From assembly GCA_020746105.1 (NCBI GenBank), contig CM036658.1:28545099-28609098 (forward strand): a stretch of 64,000 bases of DNA, written 5' to 3'. This DNA comes from Trogon surrucura (lineage: Eukaryota; Chordata; Aves; Trogoniformes; Trogonidae). Shown here in pieces: positions 36,801 through 49,100 of this stretch. Within the stretch, counting starts at the first letter, position 1; each line of letters starts with the position of its first letter. The position numbers and the translations under genes are program-made. The notes beneath the pieces are model-generated. The model searched no databases, was not told the origin of the DNA, and saw nothing but the letters and a program-made list of their open reading frames with translations.

Positions 36801-39800
36801 GACCACCCAGGGGAACCTTTGAAAATTTGCTATTTCTTTTTCATTCATGTCGTGCTCATTTTAAAAAATTAAGGCACACCAACAGAAACAGACCAGTCAA
36901 TGTTTCTTTTCACTAAAGTTTAGGTATCCTGTTGGAGAAAGGTCATCATCTGTCTGTCACTTTGTTAGAGAAACACACTGGCCCCAGAAGGCATTTACAT
37001 GGGTCTCCAGAACTCCAGGCTCTCATCACAACCATTAGCTCATACAAGGCACATGGACACCTTTTATTTCTTGTCTCAAGAAAAATGCCTACAGTAATGC
37101 ATCTCTATAACATTTTCAACACTGAGCAAAATGCATATTTATTTTTTCCAGACACGATCTAGCTTAGTTTAATAAATATATGTGTGCACGCATGCAGTTA
37201 GCTTTTGTGTATGCTTGTATATAAACAGGAATGATAAGTAAACAGACAGAATGAAACCAGATTTTCTAAATTAAATGCCATTTACTGCAGTTCCTTTAGT
37301 GGACAAGCCTTTCCCATATGAAGATGTATTCAGATATCATATTTAAGCAGAGAGCAGAATCTCACATTTGTTTTTACTGAACAGCAAACAGACATATTGT
37401 CTTGGCATAAGAACAACAATTGGCTTATTTAAATGTTTCTGTCTAATCATAAAAACTAATTTTATGTTGCATTTTTATTTTACTTGTAACTGGTTGCATT
37501 TGTGACCTTTAAGAGCATTGTCAATATTTCATGTGGTCTCTCGAAGCAGTAAAGGAAGCCTTGGAGATATTCATGTGTGAAAGGAAGACAATTTTTACTA
37601 CTGAAAGTTGCTAAAAGATAAATTAAACATTAAAATCATCTACTGTAATTTGTGGGGTAGGATGAGGATACTAGACATCAGACACTTGTTAAATATAAGC
37701 AATTAAGAGCAACAGTTAAGACTGGAGTAGGATACTGCGAACTGTTTGTTGCAATATCCTCACTTTCAAACAGCAAAAAAACAAAAAAAAAAGAGACAGG
37801 GGTGTGGAGATGGCTCTAAATCATCAATCTCTAATTCCTCTGAAGAAAAAATATAGTGGCAAGAGTATGTGTGACACTTTGCCACATTCTGCAAGCATCT
37901 AGTAACAAAATTTCATTTTATTTTCTCAGAGAAATATTAATTAACTTATTTATCCAGAGAGTCTTGCAACTAACAGAAGGTAACCCAATTTGGCTCTCAT
38001 TCTGCTTGTGAATTTGTGAACTTAAAACTAGCAACTGCTTAGATATCCTGATCATGACCCAATCGCATTTACTTGTGACAAGAATACACATCACCAACCA
38101 CTACTGTGTATTTTTGGATCTTGAGCAGAGCCAGTTTTCCGAAGCTGAAAGCAACTGACAAGGGAAGTAAATTTTAAATGGAATTTTATTATGTTGTTGA
38201 CAGCTCTGAAAATATAGTTGTTAGCAGAGAGATATCACTCAACAGAACTGTTTTTACAATGAGACTAATTCTTGATCCAACAATAATTTTATGAACAAAT
38301 CAGAACATTGATACCATGCCTTTCTGCAAAAATTTTCAGATGGGACAGGGATTGATGTGGGAATAAATAACAAAAAGAGGGGTTATTTTATTTTTTTTTT
38401 CCTGAAACTGGCCTGAATCATCCATTTAAACAGTTAACAGTCCAAATCAGTTGTTGTAGTATATCTCATGTATGTGAGAACAATGACTCCATTGTAAGAT
38501 TATGGGGTAGGAAACCTGCTGGAAAGCAGTGACTCTGGAAGAGCTTTCAGATAGCTGGAGATAATAATATGCAGTGCTGTGATCAAGCAGGGTAAGACCA
38601 ATGTTCAGAATATCAAGGAAGTATAAGGATATGGAGGTGAACTAGTGTCTGAATAACTAGCATTACGTAAGAATGTTCAGTTTTTCAAGGAGAAAGGTGA
38701 CTTATTTACTCTGTCCAGACAACTACCCTAGGCCATAGAATTTGTGCAAAAAAAGGTAAATTACTCAATCTGAGTGACAAAAGTGTGACAAGTTCTGGTG
38801 GCTGGGAGTAGACAATTATAAAACACTGTGGTTTATCAGTAAAAAGTTATTATCAGCAAGCTGGGAGTCTGAGTGTCATCTGAAATGATCTAGATATGAA
38901 TCTTATTCTGTTTCCAGGAGAAATTCTATAAACTATCTAAGCTAGACAGCATTAGTGGTTCCTTCTCATCTTGGTATCTTTGAATGTTTGAACTTTTGCC
39001 TTGAAAGTAGTCCTTCATAAAAGGCTTAACTGCACTCCTCTCAGCAGCACCATGGAATTTCCTGCCCTGCATTGAACTAAAAACCCCATTTTTTTAGGAC
39101 AACTAACCAAATGGTCAGGAATATTTTGTTGCTGATTTTTTTTTTTACTGTTCCCCCCCCCCCACCCCGTAGGTATCAGAACTCTTCTGTCAGCGTTTTC
39201 TGTCTTTTCCTGTCCTCCTGGAGGGAAGTTGTTGGAGGAAGTATTGTCAGTGGAAAAAACCAAAAATATAGTTGTTCTGGCTTGTTCATTTATTCAGCAT
39301 TAAACTGACCACATTTTTTGACTGGGAAGGAATGCTTCCAGAACATTAATTGATAGAGTATGGTAGGTCTTATCTGTGTTGGAATAGTCTGTATAGGTAC
39401 CACTTCATTTAGGAGCATCAACAGCACTCCTTTTCCTTTTTCCCTGTCAGTTATGTAGACCCCAGGACACATGAATAATTTAACCTGTCATTACTTGACT
39501 CATTATGGAGTCAGTCACCTATAAGTTAAAGCAAAGGAAAATCTATAGTACTCAGAAAATCAGACTGGACAACCTCACCTAGAACTTCATGTAGTTCTTA
39601 CAAATGTTGGGTTTACATTTTCATCTTACTCCAGGAGTGATTTTCTTCATTTAACAGTTATTTTCAAATCCAGGTGTTATTTTTAATGGGCATACTGTAA
39701 GCCAGTAAGATCTTACACATTATTTAGAGTCTTTTAATTATATAAAGTGCTTATGTAATTTATACAATTGCTTTTAAAAATGTCAGTATTCACATATGTT

Positions 39801-40664
39801 TAATTAAGCATATGAGAAAGGCTGCCGTCTTCAAAACATTCTTGGCAATGACAAGTAACCTGAATAGCTCTTTGACTGCCTACCTACTGTATTTCTCCTG
39901 CTCGTGTTAAATTTAGGGAGAGAATTTCAGAGATATGTGGCAAGGCTTAGCAGTCAAGTAATAGCTGTTTCTTAAGATAACACTAAATCATTGTGAAAAG
40001 CAAGTATCACTAGTTTGCTCTATGCAAGAGAAAGATGTACAACGAAAGAATGTTTCACTTTATGGAGTGTTTGCAGCTAGTCTGAAAAATACAGATTTTC
40101 AAGTGTAAAAAATATCAGCAGTAATAAGAGGCTATGCAATTCATAAAGGATTATTTGTTGGGTTTTTTTTCCCCCCTGTGATATTCTTTCTACCTTAATT
40201 CTGCCATCTACCTTATGTTCAGATCAATACCATCTGGTCTTTAGAAACAGACACTTGTAGAAAGCCTGACTAATTTTTCTTCCCAAGTGGGTGAAACTCA
40301 AAATAAAAATGTTTTTCGATCCATAAGAGAAGGACAGGCCAAACTAGGCTTATAAAGGAAAAAATCCATTTCATGCCTCTTTAAAGGAGCCTTCATCCTT
40401 GCAGTCCCTGTTAAAACGCAGCTAAGAGCTGCTTCTCATGTAATTTTCAGCTTCCGTAACACTCCTTTCTCCACCTCAGGGTAACCAGTGGACTTGTCTG
40501 TGACTTCCTTTGTTTTAAAACTACAAGTGTGATACTGCATCATCCTTTGGATGGGTTTACAAAAAGGTGTGGCTTTGGAACAATTGCTTCCTGTGATATA
40601 ACGGGCGTGTGTTTAGTGTCACATTTTGTCTATTTCAGTAGCTTAAACCCAAATCATTCAGTAG

Positions 40665-41897
40665 ATGATTTATGAGTGTAGGAATTCCTTTACTCTCCAG
40701 AACATAATACTCTCCCTATTTGTTCATTGGAGAATGAAATTTATAATTTGTAGCTGTACTATTTCAATTTTAATATTTGTCTCCAAAATTACCAAGTCTT
40801 GGGAGACGGGAGAGGTGTCTGAGGACTGGAGGGAAGCAAATGTCACTCCAGTCTTCAAAAAGGGCAAGAAGGAGGACCCGGGTAACTATAGACCGGTCAG
40901 CCTCACCTCCATCCCTGGGAAAGTGATGGAACGACTTATCCTTGGTGCCATCTCAAGACGTATCAAGGATAAGAGGGTCATTAGAGACAGTCAACATGGC
41001 TTCACCAAGGGGAAGTCGTGCTTGACTAACCTGATAGACTTTTACGAGGATATAACAAGGTGGATAGATGATGGCCGAGCGGTGGATGTGGTCTACCTTG
41101 ACTTCAGTAAAGCATTTGACACAGTCTCCCACAGCATCCTTGCTGCTAAACTGAGGAAGTGTGGTCTAGATTCTCGGGTAGTGAGGTGGACTGCGAACTG
41201 GCTAAGGGGAAGAAGCCAAAGAGTTGTGGTCAATGGGGCGGAGTCTGGTTGGAGGCCTGTATCCAGTGGAGTCCCTCAAGGGTCGGTAATGGGACCAGTA
41301 TTATTCAATATATTCATCGATGACTTGGATGAGGGACTAGAGAGTACTATCAGCAAGTTTGCTGATGGCACCAAGCTGGGAGGAGTGGCTGACACCCCAG
41401 AAGGCTGTGTTGCCATCCAGCGAGATCTGGACAGGCTGGAGAGTTGGGTGGGGAAAAATTTAATGAAATATAACAAGGGTAAATGTCGAGTCTTGCATCT
41501 GGGCAGGAGCAACCCCAGGTTCCAGTATAAGTTGGGGAATGACTTATTAGAGAGCAGTGTAGGGGAAAGGGACCTGGGAGTCTTGGTGGACAGCAGGATG
41601 ACCATGAGCCAGCACTGTGCCCTTGTGGCCAGAAAGGCCAATGGCATCCTGGGGTGTATTAGAAGGGGGGTGGTTAGTAGGTCAAGAGAGGTTCTCCTTG
41701 CCCTCTACTCTGCCCTGGTGAGACCCCATCTGGAATATTGTGTCCAGTTCTGGACCCCTCAGTTCAAGCAAGACAGGGAAGTGCTGGAGAGAGTCCATCA
41801 CAGGGCAACTAGGATGATGAAGGGAGTGGAGCATCTCCCTCATAAGAAAAGACTGAGGGAGCTGGGTCTCTTTAGCTTGGAGGAGACTGAGGGGTGA
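40665..41897 (+). pseudogene. 410-codon frame: ~42 host-derived codons run into CR1 reverse transcriptase
   Basis: The frame begins at ATG 40665 in unique DNA, and its first ~42 codons are host sequence (hydrophobic, [13 protein letters not shown]). It enters CR1 copy A in frame at about 40791 and ends at the frameshifted TGA at 41895-41897. The reverse transcriptase part covers fingers, palm and part of the thumb but has FADG (residues 232-235) instead of FADD, so no catalytic activity is expected. The fusion looks accidental: there is no evidence of a promoter or splicing. It is annotated because it is the second longest open frame in the window. Confidence 0.75.
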
Positions 41898-42245
41898 CCT
41901 CATTAATGTTTACAAATATATCAAGGGTGAGTGTCACGAAGATGGAGCCAGGCTCTTCTTGGTGACAACCACTGATAGGACAAGGGGTAATGGGCTGAAA
42001 CTGGAACATAAGAGGTTCTGCTTAAACTCGAGAAGAAACTTCTTCTCAGTGAGGGTGACGGAGCCCTGGAACAGGCTGCCCAGGGAGGTTGTGGAGTCTC
42101 CTTCTCTGGAGACATTCAAGACCCGCCTGGACACATTCCTATGTAGCATTATGTAGGCGTTCCTGCTCTGGCAGGGGGATTGGACTTGATGATCTTTCAA
42201 GGTCCCTTCCAATCCCTAACATTCTGTGATTCTGTGATTCTGTGA
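40789..42245 (+). mobile_element. CR1 LINE copy A, 5'-truncated, recent
   Basis: This is CR1 ORF2 from the start of the reverse transcriptase domain to the C-terminus, followed by the 3' octamer tail (attctgtg repeats). The junction with host DNA is at about 40789, where similarity with copy B (from 47769) begins at 'ttaccaagtcttgg'. Visible motifs are the fingers block [30 protein letters not shown] (motif A), SSGVPQGSV (motif B), and FADGTK where the family has FADDTK, so the second catalytic aspartate is lost. A 5-base deletion relative to copy B near 41876 shifts the frame and ends it at TGA 41895-41897. By manual count it differs from copy B at about 41 sites outside the tail, roughly 3%. 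No target duplication is seen. Confidence 0.96.
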
Positions 42246-42522
42246 AATAAAAATTGCAAGAAGACCACTTCAACTGTTTCTCCCTCAGCTCCATCAGTGA
42301 AGGAGCACTGGAATTACCCTGGCATGCTACAGTCATCCAGCAAAAGTGTAGCATGTATTCATGAACTAATGCATGTGTTAATGAACTATCCCTAATAGTG
42401 ATCTAACAAATCCTAGATCTTCTTTAACGGTGAAGTAAACATCAGTCACACGTGATATCACTGATCTTTGGAAATATTTATAATATTGATTTTCCAAGCT
42501 AGAATCAATGACACACACTTTC
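42246..42522. other. short unique spacer between CR1 copy A and the LTR
   Basis: About 280 bases of non-coding sequence lie between the CR1 tail and the 5-bp repeat flanking the LTR. Nothing is recognised. Confidence 0.5.
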
Positions 42523-42527
42523 CTTAG
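42523..42527 (+). repeat. 5-bp target-site repeat, left of ERVL-type LTR
   Basis: CTTAG lies immediately before the LTR's TG. It pairs with CTTAA after the LTR's CA. Confidence 0.75.
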
Positions 42528-43715
42528 TGTATTGGGTTGGCCTGGACAGATTTTGGCAGCGGGGCAGAGGGGACCTGCATGGTGGCTTCTGCAAGAAACT
42601 GCTAGAAACTTCCCGAGTTTGATAGAGCCAATGCCAGCTGGCTCCAAAGAGTGACCCACCACTGGCCAAGGCTGAACCTATCAGTGAAATGATAGGAGAG
42701 GAACACCTCTCTGAAAAACATATTTAAGAACGGGGAAGAAGAGCTGCACCACAACAGCTGACACAGAGATGGAGGAGTGAGAATCTGTGCAGACACCAAG
42801 GTCAGTGGAGAAGGGTGAGGGGGAGGATGAGCTCCTGGCACTGGAGCAGAGAGTACCCTGGATTGTGGTGAAGACCACGGTGAAGCGGGTTGTCCCCCTG
42901 CAGTCCATGGGCGAGGTGCAGATATCCACCATGAGGATCACTGCGTAGATGTCCACCGAGGACTCCACGCCATGTAGGTGGATGCCTGAAGGGGGCTGTA
43001 GCCCGTGAGAAGCCTGCATCGGAGCAGGTTGATGCCAGAACATGTAGCCCGTGGAAGAGAGGAACGCCCACACTGGAGCAGGTTGGCTGGTGGGACTTTT
43101 GTGATGCTGCGAGGGACTCACACTGGAACAGTTTCCCCTGAAGGTCTGCGCCTCAGACTCACGAGGGGTGGGCTGCCCCTCGTGAGGTGTCTCACCTTGG
43201 GCAGTTTGTGATGAATTGCCATTCGTGGGACGACCCACACCGGAGAAGAGAGCATGAAGCTTGTCTCCCATGAGAGGGACCCCACAATGGCCCTGGGGAA
43301 GAGTGAAGAGTCTTCCCCCGGAATGAAGAAGCGGTGAACCAACACTGGCTGAACTGCCCGTAACACCCATTCCCTGTCCCCCTTTGCCGCTTGGAGGGAG
43401 GAGGTGGAGAAACTGCGATTGATGTTGAGTGCAGGAAGAAGGGAGGGATGGGGGGAGGTGTTTTTTCTTTTAAGATCTGTTTCGTTTTTTTTTTATTTCT
43501 CACTACTCCTCTCTGATTTGTTCTCTTAATAAATGTAATTAATTTCCCCAAAATCGAGTCTGTTTTCCCTGGGACGGTAAATGAAAGTGATCTCCCTGTC
43601 CTTATCTCAGACCTTGAGCCTTTTGAAATATTTTTTCCCCCTGTCTAGCGGAGAAGGGGTGATGAGAGAGTGGCTGTGTGGGCACCTGGCTGCCAACCAA
43701 GGTCAAACCACGACA
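42528..43715 (+). mobile_element. solo LTR of an avian ERVL-type endogenous retrovirus
   Basis: A complete-looking LTR of 1188 bases starts TGTATTGGGTTGG and ends CCACGACA, with the TG...CA ends expected of LTRs. It is flanked by CTTAG (42523-42527) and CTTAA (43716-43720), near-identical 5-bp target repeats typical of ERVL. A TATTTAAG box lies at 42721, and an AATAAA signal at 43528 followed by 'ttaatttccccaa', both in the expected order. The middle (about 42880-43310) is built of degenerate units containing CCGTG and CCACRCTGGAGCAG-like pieces. No gag, pol or env lies beside it, so the proviral interior was lost, presumably by LTR-LTR recombination. I recognise the type from neoavian genomes, and the subfamily name is uncertain. 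Open frames inside (including 229 codons on the minus strand) are by-products of LTR composition. Confidence 0.9.
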
Positions 43716-43720
43716 CTTAA
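43716..43720 (+). repeat. 5-bp target-site repeat, right of ERVL-type LTR
   Basis: CTTAA lies immediately after the LTR's final CA. It pairs with CTTAG on the left side. Confidence 0.75.
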
Positions 43721-46109
43721 AAATAAAAAAATAAATTAAAAAACAGCATCACAATATTAACATCTCAATGTCCTGTGTGCAGCTTGCTCGATTGTTCTAG
43801 TTTCATATGCTTGAGAATTACATCAAGATATTTAGAATGTGGTCCCTTCATTCTTTTTTTTTTTTTTTAATATTGAAAGTAAATAGTATATTTTCCCTTA
43901 GCCTTCAGAAATAGAGTTGTGTGTTTTCTGTATGATGGATGTATATACATATGCAGCCATGTACTTATGGCTCTGTCTGCAAGTTTGTGCCTTCAGTCTA
44001 CAAAACAGCAAACAGTAAATGGCAACAGCTTGTGAACTCATGCTATTTCATGTGTATCTACCAAAGCACAAAGCTGATGCCAGAGACACCATCTCAGCCA
44101 TTAAGTTCATATCTTGTAGTCACAGATGCCTATAAAATAAGTCTGGCAGTAAATCCCAAAGGATCCGTGGAAATCCTTGATGTGCTGTGACACACCTGTG
44201 GTCACAAACCGTATAACTATCACCCACAAGAATATTAAGACTGGAAAGAAAACTTCTGAATCTGGAGCAGGCAATTATTTCAACCCTGGGCACATGTGAA
44301 AACGTGTCAAACTGGAAACTGAGAAATTCCAGTGTTAGTAGGAGCTGCATCATACTCCCTATGAGTGCATCAAAACCATAAAGGTTTTCCCAGCCCCATG
44401 ATCAGCTAGTAGAAGCACCAAAATTATATGAATATATCAAATAATATCAGCGTAGCAATATATCAGACAGCAAGTTCCTGCCTCATGTTGTGTTCCCTGA
44501 CAGATTAATTCACAAGCATAAGAATTTCCTCCGAAATTTAATGTTCTATCTTCAAGAATATTTTTTCTCTGTGATGCAATTCTTCCTATAAACTTAGCTA
44601 TCCACTTTTTTGTAATACAGACTACATAGTTTAGTTGCATTATCTTTCACAGGGTATCTTCTCTGGCTTTCTTTCTGACTTTGCAAAAATTAATTTGATT
44701 TGAATAGAAGCAAACTCCATTTGAAAATTACGAGTGTCTTTTCTTACAAGTCCTGTTAGTACCTCTTTTATACTATTATTGTGCTTTGATATGAATGTTC
44801 TATTAGAACATTTATTATTTTTATTAAGGGCATACACTTTTAAGAAATTATAAGTCTTGTCAAACTGGCTCTGATTCGAGATTTTTTTTTCCTTAAGAAA
44901 CTTATTTTGGATATGTGGCAATTTTTGAGATGATCTGGAAAGCAATTTAAAGCACAGCAGTACATCTTATCCAACTATGTGGTTACAAACCTCCTCCTGG
45001 AGAACATATGATGCCTATAACAATGCCATCATCTTCCAACGTTTCTAGAATACCTGGTAGCTTAAAATGTCCAGGGCTGCATAGCACTAACAATGTTTGA
45101 TTTTGAGATGTTTCGTAAAAGGTGAGAATTTACAGCTTTACATTTTTGGGTTTTTTTCAGGACTATAAGCTGTATAGATAAGCAGAGTAGTCAGAGTCTA
45201 AAATTGTAAGAAATAGAAAACTTTGAATAAGCCTATGTTGCTTATGTATGTAGAATGCAGGATGTTACAAGTATAATTTCAAGCATAATGAGTAGCATAA
45301 GAACATTTTCTGTGGGGAACTTGTTGGTAATAATCCTGGATAGCTGGGATGTTTTTGAGTCATAGGCCTATACACAGGCACCCACTTCAGTCAAGCATTT
45401 TTGTAATCTTTGGCCCTTAGTTTTAATGCAATTTCAAACATAGTTTGCTGTGAGTTCATCTAACACTAGCATCTGCGTTTAGTTGACTTAAATCATACTC
45501 CTGTTTCTCAGCTCAAACCACACAGTAACCAAAGACAGTTTATTAAAATCTTTGTGTTCTTCTTTAAGTTTCTAAGCAACTTACAGAACACAAATTGAAA
45601 AGTAGGTGCCGCACCTTGCTGAAATCCTCTTTTGAAAATCATATTTTGGTTTCCAGATGACTTTGGCACTTGCAAAACATTAATACAAATAGGGCTTGTT
45701 AATACAAATAAAGCTTATTACAACATGGTCATAAGGGATTATAAGAGATTGTGTTTTCTCTGACAGGTCTGTTCTGAGTTTGAGAGATGTATGAAGGTTT
45801 GCAAGAGCTATTTCAGGAGTATTTATCTCTGCACTGATTTTGTTTTGGGTTTTTTTTCAGAGTTTTATTTTTCACACAGGTTGCTTAAGTTCTCTAGTTT
45901 GTCGTCTGGCCCCACAAACAGCTGTGTCAGCAAAATTCTTTCTAGGCAAAGAATTACCACATGAGCACCAGTACAAAAAGCAGAACAATGGGAAACAGCT
46001 ATTTCTGCAGCTTTTCCTGTCAAGATACTGTTTTGTATTCTGTCTACCTAGTCCTTACTGCTATTGTACTCCATTTCTCTTCTCAGATATAGTGACTGAT
46101 ACTTTAGAA
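43721..46109. other. unique AT-rich spacer between LTR and CR1 copy B
   Basis: About 2.4 kb has no recognisable gene or repeat apart from homopolymer runs (T-run near 43853) and an imperfect ~19-bp direct duplication near 45681-45719 (TAATACAAATA...GCTT twice). The 121-codon frame 45840-46205 begins in unique sequence and only enters CR1 at its end. Confidence 0.5.
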
Positions 46110-49100
46110 TTTAAAAGCATGCAAGGGACCACCATCATGATCCAGGCGGATGTGTCCTTTATTACAAAGGCTAGAGACATGGAGTTCCTTGAATCAAACC
46201 TGTGATTCCTTGGTCACGAGCTGGCGGGACTCATAGAGCGTTCTTTAAACTAGATATGAAGGGGGATGGAGTTATAGCTGGGATTGCAGCGGGGCAGTGC
46301 TCTAGAAATTATGAGGACCGGGTGGCCTCCAATCCCCCTAGGGTGAGATCAGTGTGCTCAGCTTGCTCCCTGAAATGCTTATGCACCAATGCGCGCAGCA
46401 TGGGGAATAAGCAGGAGGAGCTAGAAACCTGGGTTCGGGCAGGAGATTATGATCTGGTGGCAATTACAGAGACATGGTGGGACAGCTCACATGACTAGAA
46501 TGTGCTCATGGATGGCCATGTCCTTTTCAGGAAAGACAGGCCAGCCAGGCGAGGTGGTGGAGTCGCTCTTTACGTGAAAGAGCAACTACAATGTCTTGAA
46601 TACCATCCAGGCATGGAGGAGGAGCAAGTTGAGAGTGTATGGGTTAGAATTAAGGGGCAGGCTGGCAGGAGAGATACTGTTGTGGATGTCTATTACAGGC
46701 CACCAGATCAGGGTGAGGAAGTTGATGAGGCCTTCTACAGGCAGCTGAGAGCGGTCTCACAATCACAGGCCCTGGGTGTCGTGGGGGATTTTAACTTCCC
46801 TGATATTTGCTGGAAGGACAACTCAGCCAGCCAGCCACAGTCCAGGAGGTTCCTCCAGTGCATCGATGATAATTTTTTGATGCAAATGGTGGAGGAGCCG
46901 ACTAGGAGAGGAGCACTGCTGGACCTCATCCTCAATAACAAGGAGGATCTGGTTGAAGCAGTAAAGGTTGAGGGCTGCCTTGGCTGTAGTGACCATGAAA
47001 TGGTGGAGTTCAGGATCTCATGTAGCAGAAACAAAATAGCAAGCAGAATTGCAACCTTGGACTTTGCCAAGGCAAACTTTGGATTTTTCAAGCAATTACT
47101 CGAGAAAATCCCATGGGCAAGGCTGTTTGAAGGTAAAGGGGCCCAAGACAGTTGGTTAGCGTTCAGGGACTGCTTCTACCGTGCTCAAGATCAGAGCATC
47201 CCGACACGTAGGAAGTCAAGGAAGGGAGCCAGGAGACCTGCGTGGCTAAACAGGGATCTGCTGGGTAAGCTCAAGGGCAAGAGGAGAATTTACAGCTCTT
47301 GGAAGGCGGGGCTGGCCACTTGGGAAGAATATAAGGCTGTTGTCCGAGGATGTAGGGAGGCAACTAGGAAAGCAAAGGCCTCCCTTGAATTGAACCTGGC
47401 GAGAGGGGTCAAGGACAACAAGAAGAGCTTTTTCAAATACGTGGCAGATAAAACTAACACCAGAGGCAATGTAGGCCCACTGATGAATGAGGTGGGTGCC
47501 TTGGTGACAGAAGATACAGAGAAGGCAGAGTTACTGAATGCCTTCTTTGCCTCTGTCTACTCTGCAGGAGGCTGTCCTGAGGAGCCCCGTTCCCCTGAGG
47601 CCCCAGAGGAAGTCAGGGCAGTGGAGGATTTTGCTTTAGTCGATGAGGACTGGGTTAGGGACCAATTAAGCAATCTGGACATCCATAAATCCATGGGTCC
47701 AGACGGGATGCATCCACGGGTGCTGAGGGAGCTGGCTGATGTCATTGCTAGACCACTCTCCATCATCTTTACCAAGTCTTGGGAGACGGGAGAGGTGCCT
47801 GAGGACTGGAGGGAAGCAAATGTCACTCCAGTCTTCAAAAAGGGCAAGAAGGAGGACCCGGGTAACTATAGACCGGTCAGCCTCACCTCCATCCCTGGGA
47901 AAGTGATGGAACGACTTATCCTTGGTGCCATCTCAAGACGTATCAAGGATAAGAGGGTCATTAGAGACAGTCAACATGGCTTCACCAAGGGGAAGTCGTG
48001 CTTGACTAACCTGATAGACTTTTACGAGGATATAACAAGGTGGATAGATGATGGCCGAGCGGTGGATGTGGTCTACCTTGACTTCAGTAAAACATTTGAC
48101 ACAGTCTCCCACAGCATCCTTGCTGCTAAACTGAGGAAGTGTGGTCTAGACTCTCGGGTAGTGAGGTGGACTGTGAACTGGCTAAGGGGAAGAAGCCAAA
48201 GAGTCGTGGTCAATGGGGCGGAGTCTGGTTGGAGGCCTGTATCCAGTGGAGTCCCTCAAGGGTCGGTAATGGGACCAGTATTATTCAATATATTCATCGG
48301 TGACTTGGATGAGGGACTAGAGAGTACTATCAGCAAGTTTGCTGATGACACCAAGCTGGGAGGAGTGGCTGACACCCCAGAAGGCTGTGCTGCCATCCAG
48401 CGAGACCTGGACAGGCTGGAGGGTTGGGTGGGGAAAAATTTAATGAAATATAACAAGGGTAAATGTCGAGTCTTGCATCTGGGCAGGAGCAACCTCAGGT
48501 TCCAGTATAAGTTGGGGAATGACTTATTAGAGAGCAGTGTAGGGGAAAGGGACCTGGGAGTCTTGGTGGACAGCAGGATGACCATGAGCCAGCACTGTGC
48601 CCTTGTGGCCAGGAAGGCCAATGGCATCCTGGGGTGTATTAGAAGAGGGGTGGTTAGTAGGTCAAGAGAGGTTCTCCTTCCCTTCTACTCTGCCCTGGTG
48701 AGACCCCATCTGGAATACTGTGTCCAGTTCTGGGCCCCTCAGTTCAGGAAAGACAGGGAAGTGCTGGAGAGAGTCCAGCACAGGGCAACTAGGATGATGA
48801 AGGGAGTGGAGCATCTCCCTTATGAGGAAAGGCTGAGGGAGCTGGGGCTCTTTAGTTTGGAGAAGAGGAGACTGAGGGGTGACCTCATTAATGTTTACAA
48901 ATATATCAAGGGTGAGTGTCAGGAGGATGGAGCCAGGCTCTTCTTGGTGACAACCACTGATAGGACAAGGGGTAATGGGCTGAAACTGGAACATAAGAGG
49001 TTCCGCTTAAACTCGAGAAGAAACTTCTTCTCAGTGAGGGTGACAGAGCACTGGAACAGGCTGCCCAGGGAGGTTGTGGAGTCTCCTTCTCTGGAGACAT

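Larger units (their letters stand above)
34231..40788. other. AT-rich non-coding stretch
   Basis: No gene or clear transposon is recognised. The stretch includes a palindrome at 35.5 kb and a GC-rich patch at 36.54-36.80 kb, both listed separately. It also has homopolymer runs, including a poly-T/poly-C junction near 39.14-39.17 kb. Confidence 0.5.

Noticed and set aside
41276-41647. 123-codon minus frames over CR1 copies A and B (also 48256-48627)
   Set aside because: They are antisense shadows of the CR1 reverse transcriptase. Their near-identity only reflects that the two copies are the same element.
42681-43370. 229-codon minus-strand open frame
   Set aside because: It lies entirely inside the ERVL-type LTR and results from its GC-rich repeated modules. 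It is not a gene.
43721-46109. Possible proviral interior between the ERVL-type LTR and downstream sequence
   Set aside because: No retroviral protein motif or second matching LTR was seen. The LTR is flanked on both sides by near-identical 5-bp repeats, so it is a solo LTR.
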